Of a DNA stretch of 64,000 bases, positions 1 to 10,034 are shown piece after piece. The notes under the pieces are model-generated. The model was not told the DNA's origin and made no database searches. It worked only from the letters and a program-made list of their open reading frames with translations. How positions within the stretch are numbered: the first letter of the stretch is position 1; each line of letters begins with the position of its first letter. A program made the translations under genes and the position numbers. This DNA is from Pseudoalteromonas denitrificans DSM 6059 (GTDB taxonomy: Bacteria; Pseudomonadota; Gammaproteobacteria; Enterobacterales; Alteromonadaceae): the NCBI RefSeq assembly GCF_900112265.1, contig NZ_FOLO01000018.1, forward strand, positions 36,061 through 100,060, given 5' to 3'.

Positions 1-777
1 TACTAAAGCTGCTGCACCATCCGATATAGATGATGAGTTTGCAGCAGTAATAGTACCGTCTTTTGCAAATGCTGGACGTAAACCTGGTATTTTATCTATC
101 TTAGCGTTACCTGGACCCTCATCAGTTGTAACCTCAACATCACCACGACGGTTTTTTACAATAAAGGGTTCTATCTCATTTTCAAAATTACCATTTTCTA
201 TTGCTGTTTGTGCTTTTTGAAGAGAGGAAATAGCAAAAGTATCCATATCTTCACGTGTTAGCTTATATTCATTTGCTGTTTCTTGTGCAAAGCAACCCAT
301 GGCTTTATTTTCATAAGCATCTTCAAGACCGTCAGCCATCATGTGATCTTTAATTTCACCATGTCCCATTCTAAAACCACCACGCGCCTTTGGTAAAAAG
401 TACGGGGCATTTGACATGCTTTCCATACCACCGGCTACTGCAATTTCAATACTATCGGCTTTAATTAAATCATGTGCTAACATAGTTGCTTTAATACCTG
501 AGCCACATACTTTATTAATTGTTGTTGCACCTGTTTTTTGCTCAAGACCGGCTTTTAAGGTTGCCTGACGCGCAGGAGCTTGACCTAAACCTGCTGGTAA
601 TACACACCCCATAACAACTTCATCTATATCACCAGCTACTAGACCAGAGTTTGCAACTGCACTTTTAATTGCAGTTGCACCTAAATCTGTTGCAGCTGCG
701 CCACTTAAAGTGCCCATGAAGCCACCCATAGGAGTACGTTTTGCACTTACAATTACTATCGGATCTTGAACTGACAT
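1..777 (-). CDS. Acetyl-CoA C-acetyltransferase (thiolase II), 3' end beyond the window
   Basis: Thiolase that condenses or cleaves acetoacetyl-CoA and acetyl-CoA in the cytoplasm. The 259 codons visible start MSVQDPIVIVSAKRTPMGG, carry the acyl-accepting cysteine in the motif KVCGSGIKA near residue 90, and the family stretch GGMESMSNAPY. Full-length thiolases have about 390 residues, so the last third, with the catalytic His and second Cys motifs, lies outside the window. The gene is divergent from liuR and the leucine operon, with LiuR-like sites in between. It would complete that pathway by splitting acetoacetyl-CoA made by the CoA-transferase. The biosynthetic and degradative thiolases cannot be separated from this part alone. 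Confidence 0.93.
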   Translation of the reverse strand, partial: MSVQDPIVIVSAKRTPMGGFMGTLSGAAATDLGATAIKSAVANSGLVAGDIDEVVMGCVLPAGLGQAPARQATLKAGLEQKTGATTINKVCGSGIKATMLAHDLIKADSIEIAVAGGMESMSNAPYFLPKARGGFRMGHGEIKDHMMADGLEDAYENKAMGCFAQETANEYKLTREDMDTFAISSLQKAQTAIENGNFENEIEPFIVKNRRGDVEVTTDEGPGNAKIDKIPGLRPAFAKDGTITAANSSSISDGAAALV

Positions 778-834
778 ATATTAGCTCTCTTTGAATCATG
801 TTTATTTATAATAATGATATGAGGATACACAAAA

Positions 835-856
835 TTGACGTTTACGCCAACGTCAA
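835..856. promoter_or_regulatory. LiuR-like operator upstream of the thiolase
   Basis: Arms TTGACGTT and AACGTCAA flank a 6-bp centre, forming an inverted repeat. The inner 16 bases, TTTACGCCAACGTCAA (841-856), match 13 of 16 positions of the perfect palindrome TTTACGTTAACGTAAA found before the bkd operon in this window. Regulation by LiuR is inferred from this similarity and from the LiuR regulons known in related bacteria. Confidence 0.6.
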
Positions 857-1020
857 CTTGAAAATCTTTAGTCATATTTATTTAAAATGTAAATTTTACT
901 GACAACTTAAGTTGCCAGTTTCATTTTCAATTTATTATTCCAACATTTTCCAATTAAAAAATATTCTATATTTAATCACTATTACACAAGTCATTTTTTA
1001 CATTTGTATAACACGACTGC

Positions 1021-1049
1021 TTTACCTTTACGTAAACTTCACTTATATT
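1021..1049 (+). promoter_or_regulatory. Putative liuR operon promoter with operator in the spacer
   Basis: A possible -35 box TTTACC (1021-1026) and -10 box TATATT (1044-1049) are 17 bp apart. The palindrome TTTACGTAAA (1027-1036) sits directly in the spacer, the usual place for MerR-family operators. This suggests autoregulation by LiuR. The boxes are read by eye and are not proven. Confidence 0.5.
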
Positions 1050-1087
1050 GTACTCAAAATATGAAGATGCTGATCCAAGGTAAAATA

Positions 1088-1495
1088 ATGAACGAAAACA
1101 TCTACGACCAAAACTCGGAAGAAACATTTAGCATCAGCGATCTCTCAAAAGAATTTGATATTACAACACGTAGTATTCGTTTTTATGAAGACCAAGGATT
1201 AATCACTCCTACACGTAATGGACAAACCCGTATTTATACAAAGCGCGATAAAGTACGGTTAAAGCTCATATTACGTGGTAAAAGATTAGGCTTTACATTG
1301 GCTGAAACCGGACGTTTGTTTGAATTATATGATGCAGATAAATCAAGTCCTAATCAGTTGAATATCATGTTAGAACTCATACAAGATAAAAAAGTACACC
1401 TTACACAACAAATGGATGACATCAAAGTTGTGCTAATGGAACTGATGACTGCTGAAAAACGCTGTCGCGATACATTAAAAAGTTTAAAAGACTAA
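1088..1495 (+). CDS. liuR: MerR-family regulator of branched-chain catabolism (LiuR)
   Basis: DNA-binding regulator expected to control the leucine/isovalerate genes. The N-terminal MerR helix-turn-helix is clear ([26 protein letters not shown]), followed by RTRIY-like wing residues and a C-terminal dimerisation helix, 135 residues in all. There is no metal-binding cysteine cluster, which fits an acyl-CoA sensor rather than a metal sensor. The frame is open upstream, but I chose the ATG at 1088 because CCAAGG lies 7 bp before it and the protein then begins like its homologues. It is the first gene of liuR-liuABCDE, and the operators around it point to autoregulation. The function is assigned from family and context. 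Confidence 0.9.
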   Translation: MNENIYDQNSEETFSISDLSKEFDITTRSIRFYEDQGLITPTRNGQTRIYTKRDKVRLKLILRGKRLGFTLAETGRLFELYDADKSSPNQLNIMLELIQDKKVHLTQQMDDIKVVLMELMTAEKRCRDTLKSLKD

Positions 1496-1523
1496 ACCAT
1501 ACTTAAATATTACAGGACACATC

Positions 1524-2699
1524 ATGAGCACTATCTCTCTTTATAAAGAACTTAATTTTGGTTTAGGCGAAACCGCAGACATGATCAAAGATCACGTTAA
1601 CTCATTTGCCTCTACTGAAATTGCACCAATTGCTGAAAAAACAGACTTAGATAATGAGTTTCCCAATGAACTTTGGCCAAAACTTGGCGAAATGGGTTTG
1701 TTAGGTATTACTGTAAGTGAAGAGTTTGGTGGTTCAGGATTAGGTTACCTAGAGCATGTATTAGCTGTTGAAGAAATCAGCCGCGCCAGTGCGTCTATCG
1801 GTTTAAGTTACGGCGCACATTCAAATTTATGTGTAAACCAAATATTCCGCAATGGCAATCAAGCACAAAAAGAAAAATATCTTCCTAAGCTTATTAGCGG
1901 TGAACATATAGGTGCATTGGCTATGAGTGAACCAAATGCAGGTTCAGACGTTGTATCAATGAAACTCAAAGCAGAAAAAAAAGGCGATAAGTACATTTTA
2001 AACGGAAATAAAATGTGGATCACCAATGGTCCTGATGCAAGCACATATGTTGTTTATGCAAAAACTGATATGGAAGCACATTCAAAAGGTATTACAGCAT
2101 TCATCGTTGAGCGTGACTTCCCTGGTTTTACGCAAGCACAAAAACTCGATAAATTAGGTATGCGTGGTTCAAATACATGTGAACTTGTTTTTGTAGATTG
2201 TGAAGTACCAGAAGAAAATATACTTGGTGAATTAAATCAAGGCGTTAAAGTATTAATGAGCGGTCTAGATTATGAACGTGTTGTGCTTTCAGGTGGGTGT
2301 TTAGGCATAATGCAAGCATGTATGGACCTAGTAGTACCTTATATACATGAGCGTAAGCAGTTTGATACAGAAATTGGTAAGTTCCAACTTATCCAAGGCA
2401 AGATTGCAGATATGTATTCACAAATGAATGCAGCACGAAGTTATGTATATACAGTTGCAAAGTCGTGTGATCGCGGTGAAACAACACGTAAAGATGCTGC
2501 GGGTGTTATTTTATATGCAGCTGAACTTGCAACAAAAATGGCATTAGATGCCATTCAAATTTTAGGCGGTAATGGTTACATCAATGAATTTGCAGCTGGG
2601 CGTTTATTACGTGATGCAAAATTATATGAAATTGGCGCAGGTACTTCTGAAATCCGTCGTATGCTAATTGGTCGTGAATTATTTAGTGAAAGTCGTTAG
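1524..2699 (+). CDS. liuA: Isovaleryl-CoA dehydrogenase
   Basis: FAD-dependent acyl-CoA dehydrogenase that oxidises isovaleryl-CoA to 3-methylcrotonyl-CoA, the first committed step of leucine breakdown after bkd. The 391-residue length is normal. Visible family signatures are [12 protein letters not shown] in the middle domain, the flavin contact WITNGPDA, and the C-terminal [11 protein letters not shown] motif. The catalytic glutamate is probably in [10 protein letters not shown] near residue 250, where it sits in isovaleryl-CoA dehydrogenases, rather than near residue 370 as in medium-chain enzymes. It begins 28 bp after liuR behind an AGGA ribosome-binding site, and the carboxylase genes follow. 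Confidence 0.95.
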   Translation: MSTISLYKELNFGLGETADMIKDHVNSFASTEIAPIAEKTDLDNEFPNELWPKLGEMGLLGITVSEEFGGSGLGYLEHVLAVEEISRASASIGLSYGAHSNLCVNQIFRNGNQAQKEKYLPKLISGEHIGALAMSEPNAGSDVVSMKLKAEKKGDKYILNGNKMWITNGPDASTYVVYAKTDMEAHSKGITAFIVERDFPGFTQAQKLDKLGMRGSNTCELVFVDCEVPEENILGELNQGVKVLMSGLDYERVVLSGGCLGIMQACMDLVVPYIHERKQFDTEIGKFQLIQGKIADMYSQMNAARSYVYTVAKSCDRGETTRKDAAGVILYAAELATKMALDAIQILGGNGYINEFAAGRLLRDAKLYEIGAGTSEIRRMLIGRELFSESR

Positions 2700-2747
2700 A
2701 ACACACATTCACATAACTAATAAAAGCGTATAAGTTCAGGGGAAAAT

Positions 2748-4355
2748 ATGACAATTTTAAAATCTCAAATTAACAGTCACGATCCAGCCTTTGTTGAAAA
2801 ACAAGCTGCAATGAATGAATTAGTAAAAGATTTGCATAAGCAAACTGCCAAATTTATTAAAGGTGGCGGTGATGCATTAATCGAAAGGCATCAAGGTCGC
2901 GGTAAAATGTTTGTGCGTGATCGTATTGATACATTAATTGATGAGGGCTCACCATTTTTAGAGATCTCACAATTTGCAGCACATGGTGTATATAAACAAG
3001 ATATTGCATGTGCAGGCATAGTTGCAGGTATTGGTCGCGTTAAAGGCATTGAATGTATGATCATAGCCAATGATGCCACTGTTAAAGGTGGGACATATTT
3101 TCCGCTCACTGTAAAAAAGCATTTAAGAGCACAAGATATTGCAGAGCAATGTCATTTGCCTTGTATTTATCTTGTTGATTCAGGTGGTGCAAACCTACCT
3201 GAACAAGATGAAGTTTTCCCTGATAAATTACATTTTGGTCGCATCTTTTATAACCAAGCTCGCATGTCAGGAAAAGGCATTCCTCAAATTGCTGTGGTTA
3301 TGGGTTTATGTACTGCAGGTGGTGCATATGTACCAGCTATGGCTGACGAAAGCATCATAGTAAAAGATCAAGGCACTATCTTTTTAGCAGGTCCCCCATT
3401 AGTTAAAGCGGCAACGGGTGAAGTTGTATCTGCTGAAGATTTAGGGGGCGCTGATGTGCATTGTAAAGTGTCGGGTGTTGCCGATCATTATGCAGACAAT
3501 GACGAACATGCTTTATCAATTGCACGCCAATGTATTGAACGTGTTAATCATAACCGCCCTACTGCACCTTTATTAGATGAAGTAAAACCACCTAGATATG
3601 ACGCTTCAGAAATTTATGGCATTGTGGGAACAGATCTTAAAAAACCTTTTGATGTGCGTGATGTAATCGCCCGTACTGTTGATGACTCTGCATTTGATGA
3701 ATTCAAAAAATATTTTGGCGAAACGCTGGTGTGTGGCTTTGCTAAAATTTATGGCATGCCAGTAGGCATAGTTGCAAATAATGGCATTTTATTTTCTGAG
3801 TCTGCACAAAAAGGTGCTCACTTTATTCAGTTATGTGCGCAAAGAAAAATTCCATTAGTGTTTTTACAAAATATTACTGGCTTTATGGTTGGTCAAAAAT
3901 ATGAAGCTGAAGGCATCGCAAAACATGGTGCAAAAATGGTAATGGCCGTGTCATGTGCTGATGTGCCTAAATTTACGGTCCTAATTGGTGGCTCATACGG
4001 CGCTGGTAACTATGGTATGTGTGGTCGTGCATTTGAACCGACTATGATGTGGATGTGGCCAAACTCTCGTATCTCAGTAATGGGTGGAGAACAAGCAGCA
4101 GGCGTATTAACACAAGTAAAGCAAGACGGTTTAGCACGTAAAGGTGCTTCTATGTCAGATGAAGAAGTGGCTGACTTTAAAAAACCAATTATTGATCAAT
4201 ATGAAGAACAAGGTCACCCTTATTATGCCAGTGCCCGTTTATGGGATGACGGTATAATCGACCCTGCTCAAACACGCCATGTATTAGGTTTAGCTTTAAG
4301 TGCCTCTAAAAACGCACCTGAAAAAGAGTCTAACTTTGGTGTATTTCGTATGTAA
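2748..4355 (+). CDS. liuB: Methylcrotonyl-CoA carboxylase, carboxyltransferase subunit
   Basis: Beta subunit of 3-methylcrotonyl-CoA carboxylase. It moves the carboxyl group from carboxybiotin on the LiuD subunit to 3-methylcrotonyl-CoA. The 535 residues form two crotonase-fold halves. Glycine-rich motifs typical of acyl-CoA carboxyltransferases are seen at [33 protein letters not shown] and [16 protein letters not shown]. The ribosome-binding site AGGGGAAA lies just before the ATG. The gap to liuC is unusually long for this operon (109 bp) and is filled with hairpins. Confidence 0.95.
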   Translation: MTILKSQINSHDPAFVEKQAAMNELVKDLHKQTAKFIKGGGDALIERHQGRGKMFVRDRIDTLIDEGSPFLEISQFAAHGVYKQDIACAGIVAGIGRVKGIECMIIANDATVKGGTYFPLTVKKHLRAQDIAEQCHLPCIYLVDSGGANLPEQDEVFPDKLHFGRIFYNQARMSGKGIPQIAVVMGLCTAGGAYVPAMADESIIVKDQGTIFLAGPPLVKAATGEVVSAEDLGGADVHCKVSGVADHYADNDEHALSIARQCIERVNHNRPTAPLLDEVKPPRYDASEIYGIVGTDLKKPFDVRDVIARTVDDSAFDEFKKYFGETLVCGFAKIYGMPVGIVANNGILFSESAQKGAHFIQLCAQRKIPLVFLQNITGFMVGQKYEAEGIAKHGAKMVMAVSCADVPKFTVLIGGSYGAGNYGMCGRAFEPTMMWMWPNSRISVMGGEQAAGVLTQVKQDGLARKGASMSDEEVADFKKPIIDQYEEQGHPYYASARLWDDGIIDPAQTRHVLGLALSASKNAPEKESNFGVFRM

Positions 4356-4426
4356 GTAAAACTGCAATACAGTTTTACTAAGACCACACTGTGGTTATCA
4401 ATTTTAGCCACTTTGTGGCATTAAAA
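4356..4426 (+). promoter_or_regulatory. Three consecutive hairpins between liuB and liuC
   Basis: Hairpin 1 pairs GTAAAACTG with CAGTTTTAC (4356-4378). Hairpin 2 pairs ACCACA with TGTGGT (4383-4395). Hairpin 3 pairs GCCAC with GTGGC, flanked by TTTTA and TTAAAA (4402-4426). None is followed by a clear T run, so a complete stop of transcription is unlikely. Processing or differential stability of the messenger is a possible role (inference). Confidence 0.5.
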
Positions 4427-4464
4427 TAGAGGTGGTAACACCTCTAAAACTGACAGGAAATCTC

Positions 4465-5232
4465 ATGTCTGTAAATTTAACGATTTCAAACAAAGTTGCA
4501 ACAATCACTTTAAATCGCCCTCAAGTTCACAATGCATTTGATGACATCACAATAATACAACTAATAGATGTTATTACACAGGCATGTGAACAGGATGTGC
4601 GTGCTTTAGTTTTAAAGAGTGAAGGGAGACATTTCTCTGCTGGTGCAGATTTAGGCTGGATGAAATCAATGGCTGATAATGACTTTGATGATAATTTTGC
4701 TGACTCTCAACAATTAGCAAAATTAATGCATACGCTTGCAAACTGCCCTATGCCAACGATTTGCCAAATACAAGGGGCTGCATTTGGTGGTGCACTAGGC
4801 CTAATTGCCTGTTGTGACATCGCTTTTGCAAGCCCAGATGCTAAGTTTTGTTTAAGTGAAGTTAAGCTAGGATTAATCCCTGCTGTGATCAGCCCCTATG
4901 TTATAAAAGCGATTGGTGAGCGCCAATCTCGCCGATACTTTTTAACAGCTGAAATATTTAAAGCAGATAAAGCGTTAGAGCTTGGTTTGATACACGAAAT
5001 TTCTGACGAACTTGAAACAAGCGTTAATGATGCGATAAACAATATACTCAATAACAGTCCAAAAGCAGTGATTGCTGCAAAAGAGCTTATTCAAGATGTT
5101 GCAAATAAAGAAATTAATCAAACATTGCAAGATCTAACGGCTGAACGTATTGCGTCAATTCGTGTATCAGTTGAAGGCCAAGAAGGCTTAAGTGCTTTTT
5201 TTGAAAAACGCGCGCCAAATTGGCAACAATAA
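4465..5232 (+). CDS. liuC: Methylglutaconyl-CoA hydratase
   Basis: Enoyl-CoA hydratase family enzyme that converts 3-methylglutaconyl-CoA to HMG-CoA. The 255 residues have the crotonase oxyanion-hole motifs HFSAGADLGWM (near 60) and QGAAFGGALGLIACCDIAFA (near 105), and the later stretch SEVKLGLIPAVISPYV. The GADLGWM sequence is typical of the LiuC branch. The open frame extends 11 codons upstream, but ATG 4465 has an AGGAAA ribosome-binding site (CAGGAAATCTC) and gives the usual N-terminus. The substrate is assigned from position between the two carboxylase genes. Confidence 0.93.
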   Translation: MSVNLTISNKVATITLNRPQVHNAFDDITIIQLIDVITQACEQDVRALVLKSEGRHFSAGADLGWMKSMADNDFDDNFADSQQLAKLMHTLANCPMPTICQIQGAAFGGALGLIACCDIAFASPDAKFCLSEVKLGLIPAVISPYVIKAIGERQSRRYFLTAEIFKADKALELGLIHEISDELETSVNDAINNILNNSPKAVIAAKELIQDVANKEINQTLQDLTAERIASIRVSVEGQEGLSAFFEKRAPNWQQ

Positions 5233-5267
5233 TACTTAAACGATTGAGCATAAAAAGGTAATAAACA

Positions 5268-7226
5268 ATGTTAAAAAAAATACTTATTGCAAACCGTGGT
5301 GAAATTGCTTGCCGCGTAATAAAAACAGCCAAGCGTTTAGGTTTAAAAACTGTTGCTGTTTATTCAGATGCAGATAAAAATTCTCTTCATGTGCAACAAG
5401 CTGATGAAGCCTATCACATCGGTGCTGCACCGAGTAAAGATTCATATTTAGTTTCAAGTAAAATAATTGAAGTAGCAAAACGCTCAGGTGCCGATTGCAT
5501 CCACCCAGGCTATGGTTTTTTATCAGAAAACTGTGAATTTTCACGTTTATGTAAAGAAAATGATATTGCTTTTGTAGGACCGCCTGAATCTGCAATTGAA
5601 GCTATGGGTTCTAAATCTCGTTCAAAAGAAATCATGGCTGAGGCAAATGTACCATTAGTACCAGGGTATTATGGTCATAATCAAGATGAATCATTTTTAT
5701 TTGAAGAAGCAAATAAAATGGGTTACCCAATACTGCTAAAAGCTGCGTTTGGTGGTGGCGGTAAAGGCATGCGTATCGTTAATTCAGAAGATGAATTTAT
5801 GGCGATGCTTGCATCAGCTAAACGTGAAGCGATTTCAGGGTTTGGTAACGATCAAATGCTACTAGAGCGTTATGTTACTAAGCCACGTCATGTTGAAGTA
5901 CAAGTTTTTGCAGATAATCACGGTAATTGTGTTTATTTAGGCGATAGAGATTGTTCATTACAACGTCGTCATCAAAAAGTAATTGAAGAAGCCCCTGCAC
6001 CACAGCTATCAGACAAACTTAGAAAAGAAATGGGTGAAGCTGCAGTTAGGTGTGCTCAAGCCATTAATTACCAAGGTGCAGGTACAGTCGAGTTTTTATT
6101 ATGTGGCGATGAATTTTTCTTTATGGAAATGAATACGCGACTTCAAGTGGAACACCCTGTAACAGAAATGGTAACGGGTGTTGACTTAGTTGAGTGGCAA
6201 ATTCGTGTTGCATCAAATGAAACGTTAGCTTTAACACAAGATGATATCACTTTAACAGGTCATTCATTAGAAGCGCGTATTTATGCAGAAGACCCATCAG
6301 CTGACTTTATGCCGTGTTCAGGTGTTATCAAGCTACTAGCTACGCCACAAAACTCTAAACATATCCGCATTGATACCGGTGTAAATACGGGCAGTGAAAT
6401 CAGTAGTTTTTACGACCCTATGATTGCAAAGCTAATTGTATGGGATGAAACCCGAGATCTTGCTATTAAAAGATTACAATCAGCCTTAGAAGAGTTTCAC
6501 CTTGCTGGTTTCCATTGCAATGTGGCTTTTTTACATAACTTAGCAAGTCATGATGGCTTTGTTAAAACACAACCTGATACACATTTTATTGATGAAAACC
6601 AAGATGAGTTAGTAAAGGTAGATAATGCTGATCTTGAAATCTGTAATATTCTGGCAAGTCTTGTATATCTGGATTCTATTAAAAATCAAAATTGTGCTTC
6701 GCCTTGGAATAAGCAACAAGGCTTCAGATTAAACCAAGATAATAATATTAAAATTCCATTTACCGAGTTATCTAACATTTCTGCAGTATGCAATGGTGCG
6801 AGTTATAGTTTAACCCTTGATGGTCAAACTATCACAGCTGATATATTTATCAATGATACCCATATCAACGCGAATATAGATGGTATTAAATACACTGCTG
6901 ATTATGTATTAGATCAGAATCAAATTGAATTAATGTATTTAGCAACAACACACAGATACCAATTAAAAGACAAACATTATGTCAGTGATGTAGAAAATGA
7001 TGATGCATCTTTAGCTGCACCTTTAAATGGCACTGTTGTTAAACATCTTTTAGAACTTGGCAGCAAAGTCGAAAAAGGTGATGCGATTGTTGTGATTGAA
7101 GCCATGAAAATGGAATATACACTTACTGCACCTTATGATGGCACACTAACAAGTTTCTGCTTTGATGAAGGCGAATTAGTATCACACGGCGACCTATTAG
7201 CCATAGTTGATCAGGAAGGCGCATAA
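5268..7226 (+). CDS. liuD: Methylcrotonyl-CoA carboxylase, biotin-carrying subunit
   Basis: Alpha subunit of methylcrotonyl-CoA carboxylase, combining biotin carboxylase and the biotin carrier. The 652 residues start with the biotin carboxylase N-domain (KILIANRGEIACRVIKTA). The ATP-grasp loop GGGGKGMRIV follows near 165, then the catalytic region EMNTRLQVEHPVTEMVTG near 290. The C-terminal biotinyl domain has the carrier lysine in EAMKMEYTL near 610. The stop is 2 bp before the liuE start, so the two are probably translated together. Confidence 0.95.
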   Translation: MLKKILIANRGEIACRVIKTAKRLGLKTVAVYSDADKNSLHVQQADEAYHIGAAPSKDSYLVSSKIIEVAKRSGADCIHPGYGFLSENCEFSRLCKENDIAFVGPPESAIEAMGSKSRSKEIMAEANVPLVPGYYGHNQDESFLFEEANKMGYPILLKAAFGGGGKGMRIVNSEDEFMAMLASAKREAISGFGNDQMLLERYVTKPRHVEVQVFADNHGNCVYLGDRDCSLQRRHQKVIEEAPAPQLSDKLRKEMGEAAVRCAQAINYQGAGTVEFLLCGDEFFFMEMNTRLQVEHPVTEMVTGVDLVEWQIRVASNETLALTQDDITLTGHSLEARIYAEDPSADFMPCSGVIKLLATPQNSKHIRIDTGVNTGSEISSFYDPMIAKLIVWDETRDLAIKRLQSALEEFHLAGFHCNVAFLHNLASHDGFVKTQPDTHFIDENQDELVKVDNADLEICNILASLVYLDSIKNQNCASPWNKQQGFRLNQDNNIKIPFTELSNISAVCNGASYSLTLDGQTITADIFINDTHINANIDGIKYTADYVLDQNQIELMYLATTHRYQLKDKHYVSDVENDDASLAAPLNGTVVKHLLELGSKVEKGDAIVVIEAMKMEYTLTAPYDGTLTSFCFDEGELVSHGDLLAIVDQEGA

Positions 7227-7228
7227 TC

Positions 7229-8137
7229 ATGACACAATCCCTATTACCTTCTTTTGTTAAAGTTGTTGAAGTGGGTGCACGTGATGGCCTTCAGAATGAA
7301 TCTAAGGTTACGACTGAAGATAAAATAGCTTTAATACAAAACTTAGTAGACGCAGGTGTAAAACACATCGAAGCAGGTGCATTTGTATCACCCAAATGGG
7401 TGCCTCAAATGGCCGATTCTAAGCTTGTAATTGAGTCATTAGATCATAGTACTGCACACTTTAGTGCTTTAACGCCGAACTTAAAAGGTGCACAACTGGC
7501 TTTAGACTCAGGCATTAAAGAATTTGCAATATTTACAGCCGCAAGCGAAGCTTTTTGTCAAAAAAATATCAATTGTTCAATTGACGAAAGTATCAGTCGC
7601 TTTAAAGAAATCATGACCTTTGCAAATGAAAATAACATCAAGGTTCGTGGTTATGTTAGCTGTGTCATGGGTTGCCCATATCAGGGTGATGTTGAAATTT
7701 CTGAAGTTGTCAGAGTGTCTAAATTATTACTTGAGCTCGGCTGTTATGAAATCAGTTTGGGCGATACTGTCGGTGTTGGCACACCAGGAAAAACAGAACA
7801 ATTAGTCACAGCCCTATTACAAGATATTCCAGCAAATAAGCTTGCTGTACATTTTCATGATACATATGGTCAGGCGTTGACAAATATTTACGCTGCTCTG
7901 AAACTCGGTATAGCTACTGTTGACGCGGCTGTAGCGGGTTTAGGTGGCTGCCCTTATGCTAAAGGTGCGTCAGGAAATGTTGCCACTGAAGACCTAATTT
8001 ATATGCTTGATGGGCTTGGCATTAACACCAATATTGATATAAAAAGACTCTGCAAAGCTGGCTGGCAAATATCAGGCGTATTAAATAAAGCACCTGCAAG
8101 TAAAGTTTCGCTCGCATTTCAAGCAAATGAAGCATAG
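7229..8137 (+). CDS. liuE: Hydroxymethylglutaryl-CoA lyase
   Basis: Splits HMG-CoA into acetyl-CoA and acetoacetate, the end of the leucine-specific route. The 302 residues form a DRE-TIM barrel. The metal and substrate motif EVGARDGLQNE is near the N-terminus, the metal ligands are in VHFHDTYGQAL near 210, and the catalytic cysteine is in GLGGCPYAKGASGN near 240. It begins 2 bp after liuD. The acetoacetate formed is handled by the CoA-transferase genes that follow. Confidence 0.95.
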   Translation: MTQSLLPSFVKVVEVGARDGLQNESKVTTEDKIALIQNLVDAGVKHIEAGAFVSPKWVPQMADSKLVIESLDHSTAHFSALTPNLKGAQLALDSGIKEFAIFTAASEAFCQKNINCSIDESISRFKEIMTFANENNIKVRGYVSCVMGCPYQGDVEISEVVRVSKLLLELGCYEISLGDTVGVGTPGKTEQLVTALLQDIPANKLAVHFHDTYGQALTNIYAALKLGIATVDAAVAGLGGCPYAKGASGNVATEDLIYMLDGLGINTNIDIKRLCKAGWQISGVLNKAPASKVSLAFQANEA

Positions 8138-8181
8138 TGAACATAAGCACTAACATCAATTAAATTAAGGGAGCAAGCTAA

Positions 8182-8886
8182 ATGGCGGGTTTCGATAAAG
8201 TAGTTTCAAGTTATGAAGAGGCCATGCAAGGCCTTAAAAATGGCGATACAGTAATTGCCGGTGGTTTTGGTTTATGTGGTATACCAGAAGGTTTAATTGC
8301 ACAAATTAAAAAACTCGGCACAAAAGACTTAACTGTAGTTTCAAATAACTGTGGTGTTGACGATTTTGGCTTAGGTATTTTATTACAAGATAGACAAATA
8401 AAAAAAATTATCGCGTCTTATGTTGGTGAAAATGCTTTATTTGAACAGCAGCTATTAAGCGGTGAAATAGATGTGGAATTAACACCTCAAGGCACGCTAG
8501 CTGAAAAAATGCGTGCTGGCGGTGCTGGTATTCCAGGTTTTTATACCGCAACAGGCTACGGTACTCCTATCGCTGAGGGTAAAGAAGTAAAAGAATTTAA
8601 TGGCCGCCCCTATATTTTAGAAGAAGGGATCACGGGTGAATTTGCCATAGTGAAAGCATGGAAAGCTGATAGATACGGAAACTTAGTTTTCCGTCACACG
8701 GCAATGAATTTTAATCCAATGGCAGCCACAGCAGGTAAAATTACCGTTGTCGAAGTTGAAGAAATTGTTGAACCAGGTGAACTTGCTCCAAGTGAAATTC
8801 ATACACCTGGGATTTATGTAAATCGTGTGATTTTAGGTCAATTTGAGAAACGCATTGAACGTGTGACAACACGTCCTTCATCTTAA
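8182..8886 (+). CDS. 3-oxoacid CoA-transferase subunit A
   Basis: Alpha subunit of a succinyl-CoA:3-oxoacid CoA-transferase (SCOT type), which activates acetoacetate to acetoacetyl-CoA. The 234 residues carry the CoA-binding motif [12 protein letters not shown] near residue 28 and the C-terminal [12 protein letters not shown] segment of the family. A strong AAGGGAGC ribosome-binding site precedes ATG 8182. It lies 44 bp after liuE and 18 bp before subunit B, so it probably belongs to the same transcript. Many relatives use an acetoacetyl-CoA synthetase at this place; here a CoA-transferase does the job. The CoA donor is inferred. Confidence 0.92.
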   Translation: MAGFDKVVSSYEEAMQGLKNGDTVIAGGFGLCGIPEGLIAQIKKLGTKDLTVVSNNCGVDDFGLGILLQDRQIKKIIASYVGENALFEQQLLSGEIDVELTPQGTLAEKMRAGGAGIPGFYTATGYGTPIAEGKEVKEFNGRPYILEEGITGEFAIVKAWKADRYGNLVFRHTAMNFNPMAATAGKITVVEVEEIVEPGELAPSEIHTPGIYVNRVILGQFEKRIERVTTRPSS

Positions 8887-8904
8887 GCAATTCGGAGAAA
8901 TATC

Positions 8905-9564
8905 ATGGCTTTATCTAGAGAACAAGTTGCTAAACGTGTTGCACAAGAGTTGAAAGATGGTTATTACGTTAATTTAGGCATAGGTATTCCAACACTTGTA
9001 GCAAATTATGTGCCCAACGATATTGAAGTAATGCTACAGTCAGAAAATGGCCTTCTAGGTATGGGCCAGTTCCCAACCGAGGATGAGGTTGATGCTGATA
9101 TGATCAATGCAGGTAAAGAAACCGTTACAGCAGCCACTGGCGCTGCAATATTTAATAGTGCTGAGAGCTTTGCAATGATCCGAGGTGGTCACGTAGATTT
9201 AACAGTTCTTGGTGCATTTGAAGTTGATCAAAATGGATCTATTGCTTCATGGATGATCCCAAAAAAGCTGATCAAAGGCATGGGCGGTGCAATGGACTTA
9301 GTTGCTGGCGCACAAAATATTATAGTGACTATGACTCATGCAAATAAACATGGCGAGTCAAAACTATTAGAGAGCTGTACTTTACCTTTAACAGGCGTAA
9401 ATTGTGTTAAAAAAATAGTGACCGATTTAGCTGTATTAGAAGTTAAAGATGGTGCATTTCATTTAATAGAGCGCGCACCAGGCGTACCTGTTGATGAAAT
9501 CATAGAAAAAACAGCCGGTAAATTAATTGTTGACGGCGATATACCTGAAATGGCTTTTGCTTAA
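8905..9564 (+). CDS. 3-oxoacid CoA-transferase subunit B
   Basis: Beta subunit of the acetoacetate CoA-transferase. The 219 residues contain the catalytic glutamate in QSENGLLGMG near residue 50, the thioester-forming residue of this family. The segments YVNLGIGIPTLVANYVP and ERAPGVPVDEI are also diagnostic. The ribosome-binding site CGGAGAAA is 8 bp before the ATG. It is the last gene of the leucine operon; a strong terminator lies about 100 bp further on. Confidence 0.92.
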   Translation: MALSREQVAKRVAQELKDGYYVNLGIGIPTLVANYVPNDIEVMLQSENGLLGMGQFPTEDEVDADMINAGKETVTAATGAAIFNSAESFAMIRGGHVDLTVLGAFEVDQNGSIASWMIPKKLIKGMGGAMDLVAGAQNIIVTMTHANKHGESKLLESCTLPLTGVNCVKKIVTDLAVLEVKDGAFHLIERAPGVPVDEIIEKTAGKLIVDGDIPEMAFA

Positions 9565-10034
9565 AGCAAGCTAATTTAAACATCAAAACATTGATCACAA
9601 TGTGTTATTGAAACATTGTAAATATACCGACCTCATTCCCAGCGTCACAGATGTTGAGAAACCCCAAAGTCCCTCGAAAGAGGGATTTTTTTGTTTAAAA
9701 TCCAACTAAACCAATTAACCTTACACTAAAATCTTGTTTATAATTGCTGTGTAATGACTAAAATAAACCAAACCTTCATTTTTAAGTACTAAAAGTAATA
9801 AATTAAGACGCTAGCATCTCAGGTATAATTGTATATTTACCAAAAAAATATACTGCTGAGGCAGAAGTATTACACACACCCTACTTCCAAAAAATAAAAA
9901 TATTCGCAACTAAGTAGATGGAAATTAGGCCTCATGAACTGATACTTTATCCAATAAGTAGATATGCACCACCAAGGTTCATTTAATTAAGTTTTAAAAT
10001 TTGTTTATATCCTTGTAAAGCACAGCAACACACC
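9565..10034. other. Intergenic region between the leucine operon and msrB
   Basis: This 470-bp region holds the operon terminator at 9670-9692. Beyond it I see only AT-rich sequence with short broken frames and no convincing gene, RNA or repeat. Confidence 0.6.
9670..9692 (+). terminator. Rho-independent terminator of the liu operon
   Basis: Stem TCCCTC/GAGGGA closed by a GAAA loop and followed by seven T residues. It is placed about 105 bp after the CoA-transferase subunit B stop. Confidence 0.9.

Larger units (their letters stand above)
778..1087. other. Divergent regulatory region between thiolase and liuR
   Basis: This 310-bp AT-rich region has no gene. It holds the two LiuR-like sites described separately and must contain the promoters for both directions. 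Apart from those I see only a ribosome-binding site for liuR (CCAAGG at 1075-1080). Confidence 0.7.
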
